Shown here one piece after another: positions 15,378-22,925 of a DNA stretch of 40,052 nucleotides. This DNA comes from Verrucomicrobiota bacterium. GTDB taxonomy: Bacteria > Verrucomicrobiota > Verrucomicrobiia > Opitutales > Opitutaceae. Numbering within the stretch: the first letter of the stretch is position 1; each line of letters begins with the position of its first letter. Under the pieces are notes generated by a model. The model made no database searches. It saw only the letters and a list, made by a program, of their open reading frames with translations, and was not told where the DNA came from. Location: the NCBI GenBank assembly GCA_025352985.1, contig JANXRL010000004.1:1-40052 (forward strand), given 5' to 3'. Both the position numbers and the translations under genes were made by a program.

Positions 15378-16224
15378 GCCGCCTGGCCTGCTTCAACTCA
15401 TACTCCTTCACCACGCAGAGCAGTTCATACGTGGCGTGAAGCCGGGCGAAGTGGTAGCCCGCGCGTCCGTCCATGAAGCCCCGCTGCCAGAGATAAACGT
15501 AAAGAAACCGGAGCAGCGGACGACAAGGCAGGCGCTGCGAGAGCCGCTTGATCGTGCGGCGCACGCCCACCGTCTGTGACTGCAGGTGCCCGCTGCCGCC
15601 AGTCAGGCAACCCTCGACCGCCACGCGCGCCTCCCAGTTGGAATAGCGGTTGTGCTTCTCAATGAAGGTGGCCACGTCTGGGAACGCGTAGTGGTCCATT
15701 TCCGACAGCATGCGCGCGGTCTCACCCTGCACGACCACGTGTTCATGGACTTCGTTGTCGCCGCTCTGGGTGTCGCTGCCGGTGATTTTTTCGTAGGCGC
15801 CCAGCCGGTGGCGGAACAGGCGCAGATTCCAGTTGGGATAATAGGCGTGCTTCAGCCATGTCCCCAGAAAACAGAAACGACGGTTGATCCAGTAACCCGT
15901 CAGGCTGCCCGGGGAAGTCACAATGGCGCGCACTTCGAGCTCGGTCGTCGGCGGCAGGACTTCATCGGCATCCAAGATAAAGACCCACTCGTGCGAAAAC
16001 GGCAGGTTGCGCAGCGCCCAGTTTTTCTTTTTCGGCCAGGTGCCGTTGAAGGCGAACTGCACGACCTTGGCGCCGTGCGCGGCAGCGATTGCCCCTGTGC
16101 CATCCGTGCTCGCCGAATCGACGACGAAAACCTCGTCCGCCCAAGAGATGGCCGCCAGGCAACGGTCCAGGTTGCGCTCCTCATTCTTGGCCGGGATCAG
16201 GAAGGATACGGGAACTTTGTTCAC
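15352..16224 (-). CDS. GT2 family glycosyltransferase (WaaE/KdtX-like)
   Basis: An inverting GT-A glycosyltransferase of 290 residues. It begins VSFLIPAKNEERNLDRCLAA, followed by VDSASTDGT (35-43), KKKNWAL, and the metal-binding D85-A-D87 in VFILDADEVLPP. The order and spacing resemble LPS core beta-1,4-glucosyltransferases (WaaE) and similar GT2 enzymes. The middle region (GYWINRRFCFLGTWLKHAYYPNW) and the basic C-terminus with RGFMDGRAGYHFARLHATYE also fit that subgroup. The final residues are encoded by heptamer array 9. It follows the WcaF-like gene by 15 bases on the same strand, so the two are probably translated from one message. Donor sugar unknown. Confidence 0.9.
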   Translation of the reverse strand: MNKVPVSFLIPAKNEERNLDRCLAAISWADEVFVVDSASTDGTGAIAAAHGAKVVQFAFNGTWPKKKNWALRNLPFSHEWVFILDADEVLPPTTELEVRAIVTSPGSLTGYWINRRFCFLGTWLKHAYYPNWNLRLFRHRLGAYEKITGSDTQSGDNEVHEHVVVQGETARMLSEMDHYAFPDVATFIEKHNRYSNWEARVAVEGCLTGGSGHLQSQTVGVRRTIKRLSQRLPCRPLLRFLYVYLWQRGFMDGRAGYHFARLHATYELLCVVKEYELKQARRPGNLKVEG

Positions 16225-16239
16225 GGTGACGGGATAAGC

Positions 16240-16797
16240 TTATGACGGACGACAGGTCCGCGGCTTGACCGGCTTGGCGGGGTGGCCGACGCACACCATC
16301 CAGGGAGGCGCGTCTTTCACGACCACCGCGCGGGCGCCCACGACCGCGCCCTCACCGATCGTGATTCCCGGGAGCACGAAACACTCCGCGCCCAGCCAGG
16401 CTTCGGCCCCGACCGTGATGGGGCTTGTGATCAACGGGAAACCCGGTTGCTCATGATCATGCGTGCCGGCGCAGAGATGCGCGCCCTGCGAGACGACCGC
16501 GCGCCGGCCGATCGTGATGAAACCTTGGTTGTAAAGGATCGCCCCGCTCGCGACCCCGGCGGCGTCGCCGCACTCCAGGTTCCAAGGCGCCCAAATGCGC
16601 GCGCCGGGATAGATATGCGTGCCCTTCCCCATCCGCGCGCCGAAAAGCCGGAGCAACATCGCCCGCCAGCCGTGCAACGGCCGCGGCGAGGGCCGGAACA
16701 GCGTCCAGTAAACCACCGCCCACGCCACCCGCCCGAGACGGTTCCAGAGCGAAAAACTCGGCTGCGTCCGCGCGTCATTCTTTATGGCTGCGTTCAT
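16240..16797 (-). CDS. WcaF-like putative acetyltransferase (left-handed beta helix)
   Basis: A 185-residue hexapeptide-repeat acyltransferase that probably acetylates a sugar of the repeat unit using acetyl-CoA. The N-terminal part (FSLWNRLGRVAWAVVYWTLFR, PRPLHGWRAMLLRLFGA) matches the colanic acid acetyltransferase WcaF group. The rest carries imperfect hexapeptide repeats (GKGTHIYPGARI, ITIGRRAVVSQGAHL, ITVGAEAWLGAECFVLPGI, IGEGAVVGARAVV) with the catalytic His candidate in CAGTHDHEQPG. The ATG at 16797 overlaps the stop codon of epsI as ATGA, so translation is coupled. Confidence 0.9.
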   Translation of the reverse strand: MNAAIKNDARTQPSFSLWNRLGRVAWAVVYWTLFRPSPRPLHGWRAMLLRLFGARMGKGTHIYPGARIWAPWNLECGDAAGVASGAILYNQGFITIGRRAVVSQGAHLCAGTHDHEQPGFPLITSPITVGAEAWLGAECFVLPGITIGEGAVVGARAVVVKDAPPWMVCVGHPAKPVKPRTCRPS

Positions 16798-17513
16798 TTT
16801 TTGGCCTCCTCCTCAAGCAGGCCGGTCGGCGCAAGGCTGCGGATGATCTCCGGCCACAACGGACTCGCCGTCAGCTCTGCGATGGTGCGGTTCGTCGTGA
16901 TGCGAATGAAAAACTGTTCCCGCTGGCGGAACCCGAACCAGGTGTTGAGCTGGCTCTCCCACAGGACCGACTGTCGTTCGCGCCAGCGGCTGCTAGGTCC
17001 GAGCACGTAGCCCGACAGCTTCCCGCCCACGAGATGCCAGAACAACACCTCCTGATGAACTCCGTCCGCCGTGCTGAAATCGCGGAATTGCGCGATCTTG
17101 AGAGGCCGTCCCGCACCGTCTTCCAACCGGCTGGCGTAGTCGTGCCGTTGCTCGCGCCAGCCGGCGTTCACCCAGCAGAGGTCCGGACTGTGGATGGCCG
17201 CGTCGCTCGGGTCGATCATGCCGGGCTCCCAGTAGGCCACATAGACGCCCACCTCCGTGTTCCCCCGACGGTAGATGCGGAAAAACGCGTCGTCATAGTG
17301 CAGGATTTTTTTCACCTCTTTGCGCACCAGCTCGGTGTCGCCCATCTTGCGCTCCTCCACGTCCCAGCCCGCCACCGCCTGGGGCGCGATGTTGCCGATC
17401 GGCTGGGGCGGCGTGAAAAACGGCGCACGCTGCTTCGGCGCGAACTGTAGGCCAGTCGCGACCACCAGCAGGATCGCGGCGGAAAGGATGAGCATGCGTT
17501 GCGATGCGGTCAT
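16794..17513 (-). CDS. epsI: Exosortase-associated EpsI-type protein
   Basis: A 239-residue protein of the EpsI family (DUF3485), which accompanies exosortases in polysaccharide loci, often as a separate gene and sometimes fused to the exosortase C-terminus. It has one N-terminal membrane segment (RMLILSAAILLVVATGLQF) and a periplasmic domain with GWDVEER, VGVYVAYWEPG and HSPDLCWVNAGW, where C113 and G118-W119 match the family's conserved Cys-and-GW motif. The ATG at 17513 overlaps the stop of the upstream GT4 as ATGA, which fixes the start against the longer open frame to 17642. Its own stop overlaps the WcaF-like start in the same way. No exosortase is encoded in the window, so its usual partner must lie elsewhere or be absent. 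Confidence 0.88.
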   Translation of the reverse strand: MTASQRMLILSAAILLVVATGLQFAPKQRAPFFTPPQPIGNIAPQAVAGWDVEERKMGDTELVRKEVKKILHYDDAFFRIYRRGNTEVGVYVAYWEPGMIDPSDAAIHSPDLCWVNAGWREQRHDYASRLEDGAGRPLKIAQFRDFSTADGVHQEVLFWHLVGGKLSGYVLGPSSRWRERQSVLWESQLNTWFGFRQREQFFIRITTNRTIAELTASPLWPEIIRSLAPTGLLEEEAKK

Positions 17514-18691
17514 GGCTTGTGAATGGAAGGGGATGCGGCCTTCGCCACCCGGACGAGCGCCTCGCGATAACACCGGTAGGCGTCCTCGATCTGGAATTCC
17601 TTGCGATAACATTTCAACGCGCTCGCACCCATCGCGGTCCACTCCGCCTTGGGCGTGGCCAGCCAGCGGTCGAGCAGCCGGCTGCAGCCCGCCACGTTAT
17701 CTTTCTCCACATAGCCCGCGCCGTGCGCCTCCACCAGGGAGTGAATGTTGACCTTGTCCGACATCAGCACCGGCAACCCGCACGCCAGCGCCTCGACCGC
17801 CGCGATGCAATAGTTCTCGGTGTAGGACGGGATGACAAAAGCCTCTGCCGACCGGAAGGCGCCCCATTTTTCATCACCCAACATGAGGCCGGTCCACACC
17901 ACGCGGTCGCGAAGCCTTTCGGGGACGAGCGCGCGCAGCACCGAGCCTTCGTTCTCGTCGTCCGGCCCCACCATCACCAACGTCACCTCGGGATGGGCCT
18001 CCGCCCGTTCTGCAAAGGCTTTCATGAGCATCCGAGCGCCTTTTTTCGGATCAAAGCGACCGAGGAACAACAGTATCCTACGCCCGCGCAAACCGGGAAA
18101 CAGTTTCAGGAAAATCTCGCGTTGCTCCTGCGAGTTTTCAGGCGGTTGCTCCAGCCCGTAGGGCACGATCTCCGCGCGCCTCCAACGCAGCGGCCACATG
18201 CCCTTGGTCGCGATCCGCTGCTCCTGCTCGGTGGTGAAGAACACCGCCGCCGCACGCCGCAGCACCCAGAATTCCGCCAGCCACCAATAGATTTGTTTTT
18301 TGAGCTGCTTGCGCCGGCTCACCTTGTTGTGCCCGGGATCGAGCATGCCATGCGTATAGACCACGTAGGGCACCGGCACCCCCGACAACACCCGCCAAGT
18401 CGCGAGGCTGTGGTATTGCCAGATGCCATGGACCACCACCACGTCGTAGTTCTTCGCATGGGCATGAAGCCACGGCTCGAGCTTCGTGGTATAGCCGTAG
18501 AAAGTTGGGCACGGCCCCAGCGCGGTCAGCGGATAGGGGAATTCCCGCGCCGATTCGGTGGAAGGATCGTCGAACGACACCACGTGCAGCCTGTCCCCGT
18601 CGCGGGCTTGGTAGCGCGCGAATTGCTCCAGCACGACCACCGGACCGCCTTGCCCGGGGTTTACCGAGGGGATGAGGATCAGGACTTTCAA
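17510..18691 (-). CDS. GT4 family glycosyltransferase
   Basis: A GT-B, GT4-type glycosyltransferase of about 393 residues. The acceptor domain begins KVLILIPSVNPGQGGP and carries VVVVHGIWQYHS (84-95) and YVVYTHGMLDPG (109-120). The donor domain has FLGRFDPKKGARM (209-221), WTGLMLGDEKWGAF (266-279) and E-x7-E at E292 and E300. It is a paralogue of the GT4 at 13522-14718. The start is uncertain: I take the TTG at 18691, which puts the first beta strand at the N-terminus as in the paralogue, but the frame is open to a GTG at 18745 with 18 more codons. Its stop overlaps the epsI start (ATGA), so the two genes are translationally coupled. Confidence 0.87.
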   Translation of the reverse strand: MKVLILIPSVNPGQGGPVVVLEQFARYQARDGDRLHVVSFDDPSTESAREFPYPLTALGPCPTFYGYTTKLEPWLHAHAKNYDVVVVHGIWQYHSLATWRVLSGVPVPYVVYTHGMLDPGHNKVSRRKQLKKQIYWWLAEFWVLRRAAAVFFTTEQEQRIATKGMWPLRWRRAEIVPYGLEQPPENSQEQREIFLKLFPGLRGRRILLFLGRFDPKKGARMLMKAFAERAEAHPEVTLVMVGPDDENEGSVLRALVPERLRDRVVWTGLMLGDEKWGAFRSAEAFVIPSYTENYCIAAVEALACGLPVLMSDKVNIHSLVEAHGAGYVEKDNVAGCSRLLDRWLATPKAEWTAMGASALKCYRKEFQIEDAYRCYREALVRVAKAASPSIHKP

Positions 18692-18790
18692 TGGGTAAAG
18701 GTAATCAAAAAAGGGACGGATGAGACCAAGGTAAGCAACAGTCACCCGTTTTAACGCTTTCTTGTCCAGTCAGCGTTTGCAGGGGGAAAT

Positions 18791-18839
18791 GTTGAGACTT
18801 AAAACCCGGGATTTTGGCGAATTCCGGTTTCAGCCTTCC
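18791..18839. repeat. Heptamer array 10 (3' end of a glycosyltransferase gene)
   Basis: About seven weak 7-base units, the clearest being GTTGAGA (18791-18797) and GGTTTCA (18826-18832). The TGA stop of the leftward gene (18830-18832) lies in it. Confidence 0.5.
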
Positions 18840-19936
18840 CGAATCAGCTCCGCCAGCCGCGCCGCATGTTTATCCCAGTTGAGTGCGCCCGCGACATAGG
18901 CGGCGACTCGCGCCTCCCGCTTCGCGCAAGCGCCGACATCCTGCCATTGATCCCAATCGCGGGGCGCACCCTCCGCGCCTGGCGACAGATCAAGCGCCAG
19001 TCCCCCCGCATCATGCCCGGCGCAACCCACCGCGCACGCGTGCGCAAACAATGCGGCCAGTGTGCCCGACTTGCCCGTCTCATCGGCGGCATAAGCGCTC
19101 AACCCCAGATCGGCCCGGACCAGTTCAACACTCACCCCCGCCGCATCTGTCGCGCCCACACGGCGGACACCCGCCCCTGCAAGCTCATCGGCCAAACGGG
19201 CGCCTTTGACCGCGAAGCGATCCGTCTCGTCCCCCGCGCCGAGCAGAACCAACTCCCCCAGCCCACCGCGATTGCGCAGCCAGGAAATAAAAAAACGGTG
19301 TGCCTTCAGCGTCCGCAACCGCGTCTCCGGCAGCCCGAAGATGACGAGACGCAGCTTCGAACGCTTGGGTCCAGGCCCATGGTTCCCGGCAGCCTCCGGG
19401 CTTATATTTGCCGGAACCGGCAGCACCGTGACATCGCACACGTCTCCCAGTTGCGCGGCGTGCCTCCCGCAATTGGTCACCACCACATCCGCCGCGCCGG
19501 CCAGCGCGCGGGCGCACCAGCGCGCAAAAGGCGCAACGATCCCGCGCCGCCTCCATGGCGGACCCTCCAGCCACGTCTCATGAAAAAACACGACAAGCCG
19601 GCGCGCCTCGCGGCCGTAAGAACTCTCGGCTTTGCGCCGCCATCGGCACAATCCGAGCACCAGCCGCCAAGGAATCCCGTCACCGGCGTAACCATACTGG
19701 GTGTAGTGGACGAACAACGTCCCCGTCTCCGGCCACCTTTTCCCGGAGGCATCAACCGGCACCGTCTTTACCGCCCAAACGGGATGAGCCTGAGCAGCCT
19801 CCGCCGCACCGGCCGCCACCCACCATTCGGAAAGTTTTTCCTCCGGCCAATGCGCCGCCAGTTGCTCCGCATAGTCCGCCACTCCGCCCGCGCGCGGCGG
19901 CAGTTCAGGGGTCACCATGTGAATGCGTCCGATCAT
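18830..19936 (-). CDS. GT4-like glycosyltransferase, divergent
   Basis: A probable GT-B glycosyltransferase of 368 residues. The N-terminus MIGRIHMVTPELPPRAGGVA with ADYAEQLA is typical of GT4 enzymes that bind a lipid-linked acceptor. HYTQYGYAGDGIPW and FFHETWLEGPPW follow, then a second domain with LRLVIFGLPETRLRTL and ELVLLGAGDET. The C-terminal region lacks a clean E-x7-E motif; YAADETGKSGTLAALFAHA occupies that place, so the donor site is altered. Retained folding but unusual donor chemistry, or a weakly active enzyme, are both possible. The gene sits between a GT2 and a GT4 gene on the same strand. Confidence 0.7.
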   Translation of the reverse strand: MIGRIHMVTPELPPRAGGVADYAEQLAAHWPEEKLSEWWVAAGAAEAAQAHPVWAVKTVPVDASGKRWPETGTLFVHYTQYGYAGDGIPWRLVLGLCRWRRKAESSYGREARRLVVFFHETWLEGPPWRRRGIVAPFARWCARALAGAADVVVTNCGRHAAQLGDVCDVTVLPVPANISPEAAGNHGPGPKRSKLRLVIFGLPETRLRTLKAHRFFISWLRNRGGLGELVLLGAGDETDRFAVKGARLADELAGAGVRRVGATDAAGVSVELVRADLGLSAYAADETGKSGTLAALFAHACAVGCAGHDAGGLALDLSPGAEGAPRDWDQWQDVGACAKREARVAAYVAGALNWDKHAARLAELIREG

Positions 19937-19990
19937 TAATTTCCGCAGATTAAGCCGTTTAACACTGATGGAATACCAGCTCCTAGTTTT
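19937..19990. repeat. Heptamer-like array 11 with GCAGATTA element
   Basis: An intergenic stretch with TTTCCGCAGATTAAGC (19940-19955), related to TTTAATCCGCAGATCACGC at 25584-25602, followed by two or three heptamer units ending in CTAGTTT. It contains the TAG stop (19983-19985) of the leftward GT2 gene. Confidence 0.45.
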
Positions 19991-20924
19991 TCGCCCGGAA
20001 CCGTCGCGGCCGCCATTCGCGGATACCCAGCGCGGCCTTGAGTGTCAGGCGCGCGCGCACCTGCCAGCCCAATCGGCTGCCTTCGCGCCGTAGTATTTCA
20101 CGCGCTTCCTTGAAATTCCCTGCGCGCAACCGCGCATTCACCTCGCCGCGCCACAGCCACGCTTCCTGCTCGCGGAAGCCCGCCATCTCCCGCCAGGCCG
20201 GCGACTGGCCCGCATTCCACGCCATCACCGTCAGCGCCTGGTTCACCAGCGGCGCGCACTCCGTGTATGACCCCGCATGGACACGGTAAAGAATCGGCCG
20301 CCCCGCGCACACCTCCAGGTCGTAACCCGCCGCGGCCGCCCGTAAAAAAAGATCCAGATCGGCCGCCCCGCCCGCCTCGCCGCGAAACCCCAGGCCGCGC
20401 AGCCAGGCCGTGCGATGGAGGCTCGACATGAAAGGCGGCGACGGAAACGCGTTCGCCATTTCGACCCGTTGCAGACCTTGGGTGCGTCCCTTGAGAAACG
20501 CCGCGTGCTCCCACGTGATTTCTGGCAGCGGCCGGCTCTCGACATCGATGATGTCGCGCTCGAAGGCCAGCAGGTCGCCCCGCCCCGCCTTCGCCGTCGC
20601 GAGCATCGCGGCCAGTCCGCCCGGGGCAAACACGTCGTCGTCGCCCATGATAAACAGGTAGCGTCCGCGCGCGCGTTCGACCCCGGCGTTCCAGTTGGCC
20701 GGGATGCCGCCGCCCCCCGGGATGGCGTAGGTGCGCACCTGTTCGGCCGGCAACGGCAACGCCGCCAGCCAACGCCCCGCCGTCTCCTCGCAACCATGAT
20801 AACCCACCACGATTTCCAACGCCTCGTCGCCCCGTAGTGCCAGCGACGCAAACAACTCCGGCAGATAGCGCGTCCGCCCGGCTGTGGGAATCAGGAGCGT
20901 AAGTTCGGGAACTTCGGAGGGCAT
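19983..20924 (-). CDS. GT2 family glycosyltransferase
   Basis: A GT-A fold, GT2-type glycosyltransferase of 313 residues. It begins LTLLIPTAGRTRYLPELFAS, then EIVVGYHGCEET, IPANWNAGVERARGRYLFIM (74-93) and the acidic metal-binding run GDDD (94-97). Further features are ADLDLFLRAAAAGYDLEVCA and YRVHAGSYTE, which fit the acceptor-side region of rhamnosyl- or galactosyl-type GT2 enzymes. Donor unknown. The C-terminal 80 residues are helical and basic (REILRREGSRLGWQVRARL), probably for membrane association. It is preceded by the large membrane protein gene after about 17 bases, so they are likely on one message. Confidence 0.87.
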   Translation of the reverse strand: MPSEVPELTLLIPTAGRTRYLPELFASLALRGDEALEIVVGYHGCEETAGRWLAALPLPAEQVRTYAIPGGGGIPANWNAGVERARGRYLFIMGDDDVFAPGGLAAMLATAKAGRGDLLAFERDIIDVESRPLPEITWEHAAFLKGRTQGLQRVEMANAFPSPPFMSSLHRTAWLRGLGFRGEAGGAADLDLFLRAAAAGYDLEVCAGRPILYRVHAGSYTECAPLVNQALTVMAWNAGQSPAWREMAGFREQEAWLWRGEVNARLRAGNFKEAREILRREGSRLGWQVRARLTLKAALGIREWRPRRFRAKN

Positions 20925-20941
20925 GGCGGTGAGGCTTGCAG

Positions 20942-22876
20942 CTAGAAATGGTCCGCCACTGGAACTGGCACGGACAACGGTCGCAACGTGACCCTGAACG
21001 GCTCCCGATACAACCAGCGAGCGGCGACCGCATCAAAGGAGACCGTCCGCACCTTCGCGCTTTGTCCGTGACGCATCCAGTTTTCCAAATCGGCGTTGGA
21101 TGTCAGAAAAGGATAAACCGTCACGCCTTCACCCGCCAGACGCCAGGTGAGCCGGTAAGGGGTGGGTTCCCGCGCTTCATCGGCCACCACGTTGAGCTTG
21201 ATCGATGGCAGGGCGTAGAAAAACCGCAACGCACGTCCAAGCTTCGTCAACGCCAGCTCCGCCTCCATTTGCACGGGCGCGTTGGCAGGGATGGCCAGCG
21301 GCAGCGCTTGCCCGAAGAGGACGGACTCCATCACCCGCACGGGCTCTTGTTTGTCGGATGTTTTCCCAGCGGGCGCCGCATGGCGTCTTAACAACACAAA
21401 AGACTCCACGATTTTTTCCCATTGGTAATCTTGCAGCAGGCGGGTGAGCAGGTGCAGGTTTTCTCCGCCGGCCAGACGGTTGTCGATCGGAGTCAGATCG
21501 ACAAACATCAGATCGGGTTCCGCGCGGAGAAACGCCTCGTAATCTTTCGCCGCCAACGCCGGCGTGTAGGCCGAATAAGGCTGGAGGTTGGGCAGCGGCT
21601 TGAAATCGGCGCGTGCGGCCAGCGACGCGTAGTTTGATCCATACACGCCCACCGTGGCCCCCGCCGGCCACTGCCGGTTGATCGCCGTCTTGCCCATCCG
21701 ATCCAGCGCCTCGTTCGCCGCGTCGCGCCACACGGCATGAGCGTGCCACGGGCGGACGAGCTTCGCCGTATTGCCCGCGAGGTTACCCGCAAAATCGTGC
21801 GCCCTTGCCGCCAGCGCGTCCATGCGGACCATGCACCCGATGGACAACAACGCCAGACCCAGCGCAGCCAGCGTTAGCCGCACGGACCCCGCGCGGCGCG
21901 ACGACTGCGCCAGCAAAAAGAACGGCCACACCGCGATCGCGTAAAACAACCCGGGCAAGTGGCTCCCGTCCCCGCGCACCGTGCCGTGCCTCCACGCGAG
22001 ATAAAGACAGCCTGTCGTCAACAAAAACGTCGCCCACGTTTCCCGGGACACCTTGCGCCCGCAGGTGGCCAGTAGCGAAAGCGCGCAAGTCATCGTCGTC
22101 AGCAACGCGGCGGCGAAAAGCGCCGTCCAACTTCTCCGCAGTTGCATCGCGTCGATGTAGCCGTCCGCGACTTCATACGACCAGCGCACGCTGCCGGCCA
22201 GATCGCCCCATTGCTGTCCCAGCAACTTCCAAAAAATGAGATATCCCGCCGCAAATACCCCGCCGGTGATCATCGCCGCAAAAAAATTTCGCCGCCGCAC
22301 CTGCTCCATCATCGCCACCATTAAGGCAAATCCTGCCGCGAGAAAGAGTGTGAATTTGATCAACGCCAGCGCGGTGAGCACGGCCAGAGCCAGCCCCCGC
22401 CAAGCGCGTCCGGCAGCTTCGTCAAGCAAGGTGAAACCCGCCGCCAGCACCACAAACAACAGGAAGGGATCGACCGGATCGTGGCCCTGGTTCACATAAT
22501 ATAAAAAAGACGCCAGACCGAGTGCGGTCGCGCCCAGCCAGCCCGGCAGGCGCAACGCCAGCCGGGTGACGAGCAACGCGGACGCGGCACGCGAGAGCAC
22601 CTGCCACAGCACTTGCGCCCCATACAGAGCCGGCAGTTGCACATAGTTTTCCAGGGCCCCCAGCGGACCGTAGGTGAAGATCACCTCCCGGCCAAAACGC
22701 CACCCGTGCAGTTGCGCCTGTGAAAGCAAAACCTGCCACGTCTCATCGAGTCCCACATCCGGCACCGCCGGGAAATGCAGCGTGGATAAAAACAGCACCA
22801 CCCCACCCAGCACGGTTGCCCAGCATGCACGCCGGTCGCCGGATAAAAAATAAGAAAACCACTTGGGGGGCATCAT
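20942..22876 (-). CDS. Large polytopic membrane protein, function unknown
   Basis: A 644-residue protein with about ten hydrophobic segments in residues 15-370, then a soluble, probably periplasmic region of about 270 residues. The first loop holds an acidic motif (PDVGLDETWQVLLSQAQ) and REVIFTYGPLGALENYV. A first periplasmic loop with paired acidic residues followed by many membrane segments and a C-terminal soluble domain is the layout of GT-C glycosyltransferases such as PMT/ArnT, but I cannot confirm catalytic residues. The soluble part has VGVYGSNYASLAARADFKPL and EPDLMFVDLTPIDNR. Its place between a flippase and a GT2 suggests a lipid-linked sugar transferase or polymer modifier. This is inference; the family should be treated as unknown. 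Confidence 0.75.
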   Translation of the reverse strand: MMPPKWFSYFLSGDRRACWATVLGGVVLFLSTLHFPAVPDVGLDETWQVLLSQAQLHGWRFGREVIFTYGPLGALENYVQLPALYGAQVLWQVLSRAASALLVTRLALRLPGWLGATALGLASFLYYVNQGHDPVDPFLLFVVLAAGFTLLDEAAGRAWRGLALAVLTALALIKFTLFLAAGFALMVAMMEQVRRRNFFAAMITGGVFAAGYLIFWKLLGQQWGDLAGSVRWSYEVADGYIDAMQLRRSWTALFAAALLTTMTCALSLLATCGRKVSRETWATFLLTTGCLYLAWRHGTVRGDGSHLPGLFYAIAVWPFFLLAQSSRRAGSVRLTLAALGLALLSIGCMVRMDALAARAHDFAGNLAGNTAKLVRPWHAHAVWRDAANEALDRMGKTAINRQWPAGATVGVYGSNYASLAARADFKPLPNLQPYSAYTPALAAKDYEAFLRAEPDLMFVDLTPIDNRLAGGENLHLLTRLLQDYQWEKIVESFVLLRRHAAPAGKTSDKQEPVRVMESVLFGQALPLAIPANAPVQMEAELALTKLGRALRFFYALPSIKLNVVADEAREPTPYRLTWRLAGEGVTVYPFLTSNADLENWMRHGQSAKVRTVSFDAVAARWLYREPFRVTLRPLSVPVPVADHF

Positions 22877-22890
22877 CAGTATTAAATATC

Positions 22891-22925
22891 GGAAGCTCTC
22901 AGCTCACCGCTTCTGGCTCAACGCT
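22891..22925. repeat. Heptamer array 12 (3' end of flippase A)
   Basis: Five clean units of the form nnnnGCT on the plus strand, such as CTCAGCT (22898-22904) and TCTGGCT (22912-22918). The TGA stop of the flippase gene (22899-22901) and its last residues lie inside the array. Confidence 0.75.
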
